Source: UBA987 sp002292105 (GTDB taxonomy: Bacteria > Bacteroidota > Bacteroidia > NS11-12g > UBA9320). From it: a stretch of 64,000 bases of DNA. The notes beneath the pieces are model-generated. The model ran no database searches. It was not told where the DNA came from and saw only the letters and a program-made list of their open reading frames with translations. The stretch is from positions 1,426,001 through 1,490,000 of the forward strand of contig OX044357.1 of the NCBI GenBank assembly GCA_943846675.1, written 5' to 3'. Shown piece by piece: positions 1 to 8,326 of the stretch. A program made the translations under genes and the position numbers. Position 1 is the first letter of the stretch. Each line of letters opens with the position of its first letter.

Positions 1-417
1 GTAAATGGTGGTCATGGCGAAAACACGAATGGCTATGGCGTTCGATCTGTTTTGCAGATGGCGAAAAGCAATATCTACCACTCGACCTGATTGGTTTTCA
101 TTGAAGGTTGCATATTGGAACATTCTAAAAATGCAGCGTTTAACGGCGTCATGACGATTTGAATCCAACGCGTCTACTAAGTCGTCGATAAATGGTAGAA
201 CAAGGTCTCGATTTAAATCCGACATGTGGCGGATTATTTCGGCACATGTTTGGCTCAACCGATCAGTTTCTTCAAGCAAAAAATCAAATAACCAACGCAC
301 AACCTTTTCATCATTGACATAAGTTGTTGCAAATTCTTGCCAGAAATTTTTATGATAACTAACAGATAGCTGTTCCCTTAATGCGGTTTTAGCCTCTGGT
401 TCTCTAATGTCAATCAT
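1..417 (-). CDS. Partial helical (HEAT-like) protein, N-terminal 139 residues
   Basis: An open frame runs on the minus strand from an ATG at 415-417 off the left edge without a stop. The visible 139 residues are rich in amphipathic helices (for example RLSQTCAEIIRHMSDLNRDL) and resemble HEAT/ARM-type alpha-solenoid repeats: helix pairs with Asp/Asn turns and a conserved-looking helix around AIAIRVFAMTTIY. No enzyme motif or signal peptide is visible. It reads in the same direction as the next two genes. The family is not identified; the HEAT-like reading rests on helix pattern only. Confidence 0.7.
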   Translation of the reverse strand, partial: MIDIREPEAKTALREQLSVSYHKNFWQEFATTYVNDEKVVRWLFDFLLEETDRLSQTCAEIIRHMSDLNRDLVLPFIDDLVDALDSNRHDAVKRCIFRMFQYATFNENQSGRVVDIAFRHLQNRSNAIAIRVFAMTTIY

Positions 418-486
418 TCAAACGCAGTTTTAGTTCTTTTAAGTAAACCGTGCCATATTTTAAAATACGTTTGTGTTGGTGAGCCA

Positions 487-759
487 CTAATCGTGCACAA
501 TTTTACATGTTGGACATTCATACCCCGAACTTCCTTTTTGTAAGGTGATGCCTTTTACCCGCTCGACTACAAATTTTTGAATAAAGGAATGGTTGGCCTC
601 ATGGTTGTTGACATCAACTTGTTTGTCTTTATACATTTCACGAATCACGTTGTCGTACTGTTGGTTCCCCCAGCAATTAGGGCATAGGCCTTCTGGGGCC
701 TCTTTGTCCGTTGACTCACTTTTACTAAAGTATTGTATAAGGTTGGTGATTAGCTGCAT
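487..759 (-). CDS. Small protein with two Cys-pair (zinc-binding-like) motifs
   Basis: 90 residues. A CPNCWG motif near residue 26 and a CPTC motif near residue 82 could together form one four-Cys metal site with a long insert between the pairs. The first 15 residues are hydrophobic but too short for a clear signal peptide. It lies between the partial helical gene and the MscS gene, all on the minus strand. Small proteins of this kind are common in Flavobacteria; no function is claimed. Confidence 0.75.
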   Translation of the reverse strand: MQLITNLIQYFSKSESTDKEAPEGLCPNCWGNQQYDNVIREMYKDKQVDVNNHEANHSFIQKFVVERVKGITLQKGSSGYECPTCKIVHD

Positions 760-830
760 AAGATATTGATGAAATTAAAGGTCAAATATAAACTTTACTA
801 CATGCAATTCTGAGCAGTAAATTAAGTGGG

Positions 831-2081
831 TTACTCCTGAAAATTGACAAAGTTTTTGTTCGGAAATTCAAACAACTCCAAGTCAAAATAAGACACCGCA
901 GCAACGATATGATCAAATATGTCAGACATAATGTGCTCATAATTCTCCCATCGTTTGTCTGCACTAAACGTATACAATTCAATGGGCCAGCCTTGTCCGG
1001 TGGGTTCCAGCTGACGGACCATCAGGGTCATATTTTTATTTATCGCTGGGTGATTCATCAGGTAGGACTCAATATACTTTCTGAATAATCCAATATTGGT
1101 CAAATTACGTCCGTTAATGGGCACAGATTTGTCTACGTTGTTCGAAGCATTAAACCGTTCGATATCGTTTTTTCGTGTTTCGATGTAAGCCGATATCAAT
1201 TGAATCTTTTTTAGGCCTTCCAAATCAGCGTCATTCATAAATCGAACGCTATCTTGTTTAATTTTAATGGAACGTTTTATTCTTCGTCCATCACTTTCCA
1301 TCATACCGCGCCAGTTTCTAAACGAGTCAGATATCAATGCATACGTCGGAATGGTGGTAATCGTTTTATCAAAGTTTTGGACCTTAACCGTGGCAAGGTT
1401 TATCTCAATGACATCGCCATCCGCTCCAAACTTGTCAAAGGTTACCCAATCGCCTATGCGCACCATGTCATTAATTGAGACTTGAATGCTGGCTACAAAA
1501 CCTAAAATGGTGTCTTTAAAAATCAGTAGAATTATAGCTGAAGCAGCTCCTAAACCTGTAACAAATCGCAGAAATTCAATACCCGTAACAATGGCAAATA
1601 CCGACATTAAGCCAATAATCCAGGCAAAAATCATGAACACCTGAATGTAGCTGTCTATTGGTTTATCTTTAAGGTTCGGTATGGTTTTAAAGAAGTCTTC
1701 TAGCGTTTTTAGCACACTGCGTGTGATGACCAGTATCAGAATGACACCACAAACTTTGAGGCCTTTATCCCAATAAATGGCATAAGGCTCAAAATCGGTA
1801 AAGACATACGGTGTGACTTTAAATGCCAGCACCAACGGAATGATGTGTGCCAGATTGCGGGGCACTTTATTTGTCACCAGTAAATCGTCAAAATGTGTTT
1901 TGGAAGATCTTGCGATTTTAGAAATTACTGCAACCAAGAGTTTGCGCAGCCCAAAATCTATTAGCAAAACGAAAAGTAAAATAACTAGAAGCAATACAAC
2001 TAGATTCGTGTATTTGGCTGTGGCTTCAGTAAATCCATTATCGATAAAGAACTGATACAGGGTGTGATTAACTTTATTCAA
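831..2081 (-). CDS. MscS-family mechanosensitive ion channel
   Basis: 416 residues. The N-terminal half carries several hydrophobic segments (about residues 25-50, 75-95, 115-135, 150-190). The glycine/alanine-rich pore helix (FVTGLGAASAIILLIFKDTI) is followed by the beta-domain (GFVASIQVSINDMVRIGDWV) that is diagnostic of MscS. The C-terminal cytoplasmic domain is longer than in E. coli MscS. Family knowledge: it opens under membrane tension to release osmolytes during hypo-osmotic shock. It is transcribed alone or with the small gene downstream. Confidence 0.93.
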   Translation of the reverse strand: MNKVNHTLYQFFIDNGFTEATAKYTNLVVLLLVILLFVLLIDFGLRKLLVAVISKIARSSKTHFDDLLVTNKVPRNLAHIIPLVLAFKVTPYVFTDFEPYAIYWDKGLKVCGVILILVITRSVLKTLEDFFKTIPNLKDKPIDSYIQVFMIFAWIIGLMSVFAIVTGIEFLRFVTGLGAASAIILLIFKDTILGFVASIQVSINDMVRIGDWVTFDKFGADGDVIEINLATVKVQNFDKTITTIPTYALISDSFRNWRGMMESDGRRIKRSIKIKQDSVRFMNDADLEGLKKIQLISAYIETRKNDIERFNASNNVDKSVPINGRNLTNIGLFRKYIESYLMNHPAINKNMTLMVRQLEPTGQGWPIELYTFSADKRWENYEHIMSDIFDHIVAAVSYFDLELFEFPNKNFVNFQE

Positions 2082-2158
2082 GATATGTGCAATTTCTTAG
2101 GACAAAGTTACCAAAGAATAGGCAACTACTGCGTTTGGTATCTATTGTTCAATGCGAA

Positions 2159-4477
2159 TTAGGAAATGTAGCTGAACACGTCTTCGACCTCGCGGCGTAA
2201 AGCCATTATTTCAGGCGAGTTCACTTTCGATAACCGAAAGAAGAAAATATCCTTTTGGTCAGCCTTCAGGTTAGCGAGTTGTTTAAAGCGCTCATATTCT
2301 TGTTTGATACCGGGTCTTAGTTCTTCAATTTGACTAAAATCGTCATCATCTATTCTGGCAAAAAGGAATGATGAAATCGACATGGGTTGTAATGCAATAT
2401 CAAGCTGAGAAGCTGCCAACCAAAGTCGTTGGACGGCTATTCCTGCGTCTAAATAATCCGTATGACTTCTACTGGGCATGGTTAACACACCTAGGCACGA
2501 TGCGGCATCAATGGCCTTTTGCGAAAGCTTGCCAAATTCATTTCCGAGACCCCATTTTTTAATGTGTTTGGTTACGTTCCAGTTTTTCGACAAAATAAGC
2601 CCAGCGCGTTCTGTAGCGGTCAAATCAATTGTGTCGATGTCGATACCGTCTCTGGTAGATTGCACTTCATTTTCATTCCACCGAATTTCTTTAGTGAAAT
2701 GCCCATGACCAATTTTGTTGGTCATAAACAGTTTGTCTATTTCGCCAATAATCGATTTGACCTGCTCCATGTCATCCGGGTCGCTAAACAGTTTCATGTT
2801 TGCTCCTTGGATGGATTGCACTGCTTGCGTTAATAGGTCTTTTTGGTGCTGTGGGATGTTTTTTCGCGGTCCTAGGTTCCTGTTTGTACAACGCTTAAAC
2901 ACTTGGTCTATCAAATCTGGGAAAGGATGATGCGGTGTTGTTAGAGGCGAAAAAGAGATGCGTGCGATAAGTTGATTGTCTTCGCCAAGCGGGAAATATG
3001 CTGATTCGGTTTTGAGTTTTCTTTTCTCTGCGGCAAGGGCAATGTTCTCTAATGCAGCGCCAAAGCTTAATAACGATCCAGTATTGTTATAATTAAGTAT
3101 AGAATTGGATCGCTCAACATCATTAAGCAGTAACAAACTCTCGTTTTTATATACCCAATTCCATGGCTGGACATTTCCGCCAGATGGCGCTTGCACCGCA
3201 TATTTAACGATATCCGCAACCACAGACTCTTCTAGTACTATATTGTTTTGGGTGTCGTGATGAAACAGTTTGTCCTGTGCTAGTTGTAATTCTTCTTTAT
3301 AATCAGATAGGTTAATTTTTGGATTATCTATAGCATAATCATCAAGTTGTTTTTTAAGAATATCATTTTCAACCTCATCATTGATTATTGTTTCAACGTC
3401 GACGATGTATCTACCTGACTTGGTGTATTGATTGAGCAAAATGCGTCTACAAACGTCTGTACAAATACCGCCACCAAAAATGACACCGGAGGCCAGTTGA
3501 GGCCACGTGGTAATGCTGCCTTCAATTTCTAGGATGGAAGCCCGCAGTCTTTCCGATGCGGTATCAATTCCAATCATGGGTAACAAGTACGGTACCTTTT
3601 CTTCGTTGGTTTTTGCTTCTTTGACTTTCGACAGATCTAAGTGATCGATTAGGCCATGAAATATTGGCCAATTAGGATCTAAATCAAAACGTTCTACGTC
3701 TGTCGTTCCTCTATCACTCGAGTTCATCACAACAGGAATACCAAGCTTTTTAGCGACCTGTCTGGTTTGGATTTTGGTAACCAATCCATCACAGACTTCT
3801 ATGCATACATCAATGCCTCCATTTACAGCGAAGAAGTCGTGCAAATTTGATTCATCAATGCCCTCATGAAAACATTTAACGTCGAGAAAGGGATCTATTT
3901 CTGCAATTTCTCGCGCAACCACAATCGTCTTTTTGGTATTTAGATTTTGTACCCCAGTTTGAATACGGTTAAGGTTTGATAACTCTATGACGTCAAAATC
4001 TGCCAGTACCAACGAACCACAAATCCGCTCTGTAGCAATGGTTAAGGCAATAGCCTTGCCCACAGACAAACCAATAATCCCAATGGTTTTCTCATGTAAA
4101 ATGGCTTCCTCTTGGGGCGTAATTTTATAATGATTGCGGTTGGTTCTGACTTCAATAAAATCAGGTTCGCTAAGAATGTGAACCAATTTTTCCAGCCAAG
4201 GATAATAGGCCCAAATGCCATATTCCTTTTTGTCTTTGTCCGACAGGTAGTTTACAACTTCTTGGTGCAAAGACGCTTCAGTAAATTTAACCTTAGGACT
4301 TCTAAGTTTTAATAACTCTAATAATTGACCCTCAATTTCATCAATAATCCGTATATAAGGTTTGGCTTTTAATAGCTCTGTAAGTTCATCAGCATCAGCA
4401 GGTTTGGATAAATTGAAAAGTATAGGCTTGCAAACTAATTGATCATCGTTGGTTACGTTCGTTTCTAGATGTGGCAT
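2159..4477 (-). CDS. ThiF/E1-like adenylyltransferase fused to nitroreductase (Rv1355c-like)
   Basis: About 772 residues from the ATG at 4475-4477 (MPHLETN), chosen because it directly follows the CBS gene's stop; an upstream ATG at 4513 would overlap that gene. Residues about 115-330 form an E1/ThiF-like Rossmann domain (IGIIGLSVGKA, then DFDVIELSNLNR, the adenylation-type motif). Residues about 420-750 are nitroreductase-like (AVQAPSGGNVQPW, typical of flavin-binding nitroreductases). An E1-nitroreductase fusion of this kind is known as the Rv1355c family, whose substrate is unknown. Third gene of a GCS2-CBS-ThiF cluster, so an ATP-dependent ligation or oxidation of a small molecule or peptide is a reasonable inference. 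Confidence 0.9.
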   Translation of the reverse strand: MPHLETNVTNDDQLVCKPILFNLSKPADADELTELLKAKPYIRIIDEIEGQLLELLKLRSPKVKFTEASLHQEVVNYLSDKDKKEYGIWAYYPWLEKLVHILSEPDFIEVRTNRNHYKITPQEEAILHEKTIGIIGLSVGKAIALTIATERICGSLVLADFDVIELSNLNRIQTGVQNLNTKKTIVVAREIAEIDPFLDVKCFHEGIDESNLHDFFAVNGGIDVCIEVCDGLVTKIQTRQVAKKLGIPVVMNSSDRGTTDVERFDLDPNWPIFHGLIDHLDLSKVKEAKTNEEKVPYLLPMIGIDTASERLRASILEIEGSITTWPQLASGVIFGGGICTDVCRRILLNQYTKSGRYIVDVETIINDEVENDILKKQLDDYAIDNPKINLSDYKEELQLAQDKLFHHDTQNNIVLEESVVADIVKYAVQAPSGGNVQPWNWVYKNESLLLLNDVERSNSILNYNNTGSLLSFGAALENIALAAEKRKLKTESAYFPLGEDNQLIARISFSPLTTPHHPFPDLIDQVFKRCTNRNLGPRKNIPQHQKDLLTQAVQSIQGANMKLFSDPDDMEQVKSIIGEIDKLFMTNKIGHGHFTKEIRWNENEVQSTRDGIDIDTIDLTATERAGLILSKNWNVTKHIKKWGLGNEFGKLSQKAIDAASCLGVLTMPSRSHTDYLDAGIAVQRLWLAASQLDIALQPMSISSFLFARIDDDDFSQIEELRPGIKQEYERFKQLANLKADQKDIFFFRLSKVNSPEIMALRREVEDVFSYIS

Positions 4478-4478
4478 T

Positions 4479-4871
4479 TTAAGGGGTTGGTTTGTTGTCA
4501 AAAGGTAAAACATCTTTTATCGTTATAATGCCAACGACTTGATTGTCTTGAACGATAGGCAGGCAGCCATATTCATTCTTTTTCATAATAGCAATGGCTT
4601 CTGTGATTTCTGTATTTGGAGAAACAGAAACAACATTTGATGCCATGATGTCTTCAACAAGCAAGGTTTTGCCTTTGCCGTCCGCTTGATGTTTTTTCAT
4701 GTGGGTCCAGGTGAGCAAGCCCGATAGCTTTCCGGATCCGTCTTCTACTGGTACGTGATGAATGTTTTTCCAGGCCATAATAGACGTTGCCAAATCGGCA
4801 TGGTCATTATAGTTGACTCTAAACACGTTTGTAGACATAATATGACCAACAAGAAAGGCATCTTCTACCAC
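4479..4871 (-). CDS. Two-CBS-domain protein (separated in frame from GCS2 by a stop codon)
   Basis: 130 residues if started at the GTG at 4869-4871. Two CBS repeats are clear: VGHIMSTNVFRV...HHVPVED and VEDIMASNVVSV...GCLPIVQ followed by GIITIKDVL. CBS pairs bind adenosine nucleotides and usually regulate a partner enzyme. There is no good ATG near the start. The same frame continues upstream for 16 protein-like codons (DSGTPVDKWPIEENLH) until the TAG that ends the GCS2 gene. It therefore probably was, or still is, the C-terminal regulatory half of a 623-residue GCS2-CBS protein. Confidence 0.85.
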   Translation of the reverse strand: MVEDAFLVGHIMSTNVFRVNYNDHADLATSIMAWKNIHHVPVEDGSGKLSGLLTWTHMKKHQADGKGKTLLVEDIMASNVVSVSPNTEITEAIAIMKKNEYGCLPIVQDNQVVGIITIKDVLPFDNKPTP

Positions 4872-4919
4872 ATGTAGGTTTTCTTCTATTGGCCACTTAT
4901 CAACAGGAGTTCCACTGTC

Positions 4920-6350
4920 CTAATTTTTATGCATTGCCTTTGTCAATCGAACAAGGGCGTTGTCACTCTTCATTTTCTTATGGAGCGTACGGTATTGGGA
5001 CGTAATCCATTGGGCACCTGTTTGAGTAAGGGTGCGTCTTTCAATAACACCCAATAGTCGATCAATGTCTTTCTGGTTAATGCCAACCTGCTTTAATCCT
5101 TTTCGAGCTATCGGTAAAAAGGTATTGAGTGTTAAATCGTATGTGCTTCTGATTTCTCCATCCCATCTTAGCATAGATTCTTTCCCATAGCGCGCAGCTT
5201 TTATGAAATTGGCTTTTGCATCGCGAAAGTCCATTTGAGACTCCATATCGTCGTATCTCGAGGGGCGACCAACCATTAAGCCAACCCAGTAGGCAAAATT
5301 TGCCATCTCATCTAATACGGATGGGCCACTGGGTATATACCTGTTCTCAATGCGTAAATGTGGTTTGCCACCACCTACGCCGTAGCACGGCCGATTCCAT
5401 CGATACAAGGTTCCGTTATTCAAACACAATGCGTCGAGTTTTGGAATGGTCCCTTGGTCTAATTCATCCAATGCATTTTGTTCAATTTCTCGCGCCAATA
5501 GTATTTTGTGGTTGGCTAAGTCATTTTTAAAAATGTCAGCTGCTGATCCTTTTGACCACTGGTTACCAAAACTAACCCGAGCCTCTTGATTTTTTAAAGC
5601 ATAACTGGCGTTTCTGGTATCTATGCTTTGTTGAAACAAAGCAATTCTTGTTTCGCTCCAAAGCTCTCGACCCAACAGAAGTGGAGAATTCGCACTTATA
5701 GATAACACAGGACCGGTAATGGCTTGGGCCCAATTGTAACTGCTTGTAAAGTCTTTCGGGTCTATTTGTAAATGTAATTGGAAACTGGTGTTACAAGCTT
5801 CAAATAATACAGAATCGTGTGTCACCAACAACTCGTCAACTCCTCTAATTTTGAGTGTAATATCTGATCCACGAGCCTTTTTAATGACCTCATTCATTGC
5901 CCAGTATCGAGGCGATTGGGTCATGTAATCGAACATTAATTCTGACTTACTTATGGTTGGCAAAATGCCGGTAAGCAGAATTTTGGTTTGATTTGCGTCA
6001 CAAACCTTTGTGGCTTTGTCAAGCAAAGACTCTAATTGGTTTTGCATGAGCTCAAAGCAATCTTCTTTGAGGGTAAAGGGGTCGAGGTTTATTTCTAGAT
6101 TATACCGGGCGAGTTCAGTAGTGAAGTGGTCATCATCTATTAGAGGCAATATGTCTTGAGCATTTTTGGCAGGTCGCCAGTGCTTGTCAACTAAACAGAA
6201 CTCTTGCTCCGCGCCAATTCTGGTAATGCCAGTTTCTATAAGATTGTTGTCAATCATGCGTTCTAACGCCTCAATATCATTGAGCAATTGACGAATAAAC
6301 TTTAGACGTGTTTCTCTCGAAACTTGAGTATTTGTTAATTCTTGTCCCAT
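4920..6350 (-). CDS. Glutamate-cysteine ligase family 2 (GCS2/YbdK-like) carboxylate-amine ligase
   Basis: 476 residues. GCS2 signatures include TRIGAEQEFCLVD near residue 45, FQLHLQIDP near residue 190 and PHLRIENRYIPSGPS near residue 330. The family joins a carboxylate to an amine using ATP; true gamma-glutamylcysteine synthesis cannot be assumed, because many GCS2 members act on other substrates. It is the first gene of the cluster with CBS and ThiF-nitroreductase downstream. It ends with TAG at 4920-4922, and the CBS gene continues in the same frame. Confidence 0.92.
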   Translation of the reverse strand: MGQELTNTQVSRETRLKFIRQLLNDIEALERMIDNNLIETGITRIGAEQEFCLVDKHWRPAKNAQDILPLIDDDHFTTELARYNLEINLDPFTLKEDCFELMQNQLESLLDKATKVCDANQTKILLTGILPTISKSELMFDYMTQSPRYWAMNEVIKKARGSDITLKIRGVDELLVTHDSVLFEACNTSFQLHLQIDPKDFTSSYNWAQAITGPVLSISANSPLLLGRELWSETRIALFQQSIDTRNASYALKNQEARVSFGNQWSKGSAADIFKNDLANHKILLAREIEQNALDELDQGTIPKLDALCLNNGTLYRWNRPCYGVGGGKPHLRIENRYIPSGPSVLDEMANFAYWVGLMVGRPSRYDDMESQMDFRDAKANFIKAARYGKESMLRWDGEIRSTYDLTLNTFLPIARKGLKQVGINQKDIDRLLGVIERRTLTQTGAQWITSQYRTLHKKMKSDNALVRLTKAMHKN

Positions 6351-6466
6351 CTCTGGCTGTTCATGTAAAACACAACATGTCTTACGTTACTTCCAAAAGT
6401 ATAAGATGACGACAAGGCATTTTATGATGAATGACAGTTTGCTAACTGTGATTCATCGGTGTATTA

Positions 6467-8203
6467 TCAAATTCTACTTTGATACGTATACAGTTGGTAG
6501 TATCGCCCTTTTTGATCCAGAAGGGACTGGTGTACCCCACGTTCAACAATGTCGCCGTTTTCAATTACAAGAATTTGGTCTGCCTGCTGAATAGTACTTA
6601 GCCTGTGTGCAATGACAAACGTTGTTCTGTTTTTCATCAGGATGTTCAAACTTTGCTGAATGTATGACTCACTTTCTGTGTCAAGATTAGAAGTGGCTTC
6701 ATCCAAGATGATGACTTTTGGGTCAGCTAGCAACGCACGAGCAATGGAGATACGCTGTCTTTGGCCTCCAGACAATTTAACACCTCTTTCGCCAATTACG
6801 GTGTCAAGTCCTTCATCAAACCTGTCTGTGAATTCGTTTACATAAGCGCCTTCTACAGCCGATTGCAGTTCAGCTTCAGTTGCATCTGGTCTTGGGAACA
6901 AGATATTCTCGCGGATGGTACCTTCATATAAGAAATCGTCTTGCAGCACAACGCCCAAATGTTGCCTAAAACTGCTCAGATGAACTGTTGAAAGGTCCGT
7001 TCCGTCTAAAGTGACCTTGCCTGCCGTGGGATTAAGAAAAGTTGCAGCTAAACTGGCAATGGTTGATTTACCAGAACCCGAAGACCCTACTAATGCGGTA
7101 ACGCTGCCAGCTTGTGCCTCGAAAGATATACCGTGTAGCACTTCTTTACTCTCTTCATAACTGAATGACACGTTGTCAAATGATATGTTTCCTTGTATCT
7201 CTTTTATGGTTTTGGTTCGGTCCTCACTTTCATCTTCTTCGGTCATTTGCATTAATTCTTGCGTACGGTCTAAACCAGCCAACGCTTCTGTTAATTGTGA
7301 CCCAATATTGCTCATTTGAACGATGGGTGCAATCATAAATCCAAGAAACAAGGTGAACGATACAAATTCTCCCGTTGTCATCGATTCATTCATGATGAAA
7401 TAACCCCCAATGCCCATAATTCCTGCTGAAGCTAAGCCCAATAAGAATGTGGATGAACTGGTCATAACGGCAGTAGCCGTCAAGCTTTTTTTGACGTTTT
7501 GAAATAATCTATCTACGCCATCTTCGAATGTTTTATTTTCTTGTTCTTCGGCATTAAAGCCTTTAATTACCCGAACACCGTTTAAGGTTTCAGTTAGCCG
7601 CCCTGTAACTTCTGCTTTTATTTTACCTCGATCACGGAAGATTGGCCTGATGTATTTGAATGCTTTTAAGGCAACTACGGCAAAAACGGCAACCGGTACC
7701 AAAACAAAGGCAGTCATAGTTGCATTAATTTTTATCAGAATAATCAATGAAATGACAGCTGTAATGCTGCCGCCTATAAGCTGGACGAAGCCTGTTCCTA
7801 CCAAGTTTCGAACACCTTCTACATCGCTCATAACCCGAGATACAAGCGCACCTGATTTGTTGTTATCAAAGAAGCTAATAGGCAAGGTGAGCAATTTTCG
7901 TTGCACCTTAGCCCGTAACACAGATATCAAATGTTGCGCTTCCACGCTGAGAATCCTAGTTAAGGCAAATGAAATGATGGCTTGAAGTAAAATGGCAAAG
8001 CCTACATACAATAGGAGAGAGGTTAAAGCTTCCATATTTTGAGAAGGAATAACATCATCGAGCAAGGTCTTACTGGCATATGGCAATACCAAACCGGCAA
8101 GACTGCGAACTATAATTAAACCGAGACCTAAAAGGATGATGCCTTTTCTCGGCCAAATAAATTCTTTGGCTGCCCAAATAAAAGATACTTTCTTATCACT
8201 CAT
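6467..8203 (-). CDS. MsbA-like ABC exporter, fused membrane and ATPase domains
   Basis: 578 residues. The N-terminal about 320 residues hold six hydrophobic segments typical of an ABC type-1 exporter half-transporter. The C-terminal ATPase is canonical: Walker A GSSGSGKS, Q-loop VVLQDDF, signature LSGGQRQ, Walker B VIILDEAT and H-loop VIAHRLS. It would act as a homodimer in the inner membrane, exporting lipids or hydrophobic compounds; the substrate cannot be read from sequence. It stands alone between the GCS2 cluster and a secreted protein, with a terminator just upstream of its start. Confidence 0.95.
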   Translation of the reverse strand: MSDKKVSFIWAAKEFIWPRKGIILLGLGLIIVRSLAGLVLPYASKTLLDDVIPSQNMEALTSLLLYVGFAILLQAIISFALTRILSVEAQHLISVLRAKVQRKLLTLPISFFDNNKSGALVSRVMSDVEGVRNLVGTGFVQLIGGSITAVISLIILIKINATMTAFVLVPVAVFAVVALKAFKYIRPIFRDRGKIKAEVTGRLTETLNGVRVIKGFNAEEQENKTFEDGVDRLFQNVKKSLTATAVMTSSSTFLLGLASAGIMGIGGYFIMNESMTTGEFVSFTLFLGFMIAPIVQMSNIGSQLTEALAGLDRTQELMQMTEEDESEDRTKTIKEIQGNISFDNVSFSYEESKEVLHGISFEAQAGSVTALVGSSGSGKSTIASLAATFLNPTAGKVTLDGTDLSTVHLSSFRQHLGVVLQDDFLYEGTIRENILFPRPDATEAELQSAVEGAYVNEFTDRFDEGLDTVIGERGVKLSGGQRQRISIARALLADPKVIILDEATSNLDTESESYIQQSLNILMKNRTTFVIAHRLSTIQQADQILVIENGDIVERGVHQSLLDQKGRYYQLYTYQSRI

Positions 8204-8261
8204 GTATTGTTTATGGCTATTATCAAGCCAAAGTACTTTTCATGACGAATCGGCAGAAACA

Positions 8262-8297
8262 AAAAAATCGCATCCTTTTATGGATACGATTTTTTTT
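8262..8297 (-). terminator. Intrinsic terminator after the 8327-10147 gene
   Basis: Inverted repeat: ATCC (8272-8275) pairs with GGAT (8282-8285), extended by AAAAATCG/CGATTTTT on the outside, giving a hairpin flanked by A and T runs on both strands. It sits 30 bp past the stop of the minus-strand gene and before the ABC exporter start, so it probably ends the former transcript. Confidence 0.75.
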
Positions 8298-8326
8298 GAT
8301 GGTTGGTTCTAGTTTTGGTCAATTCA

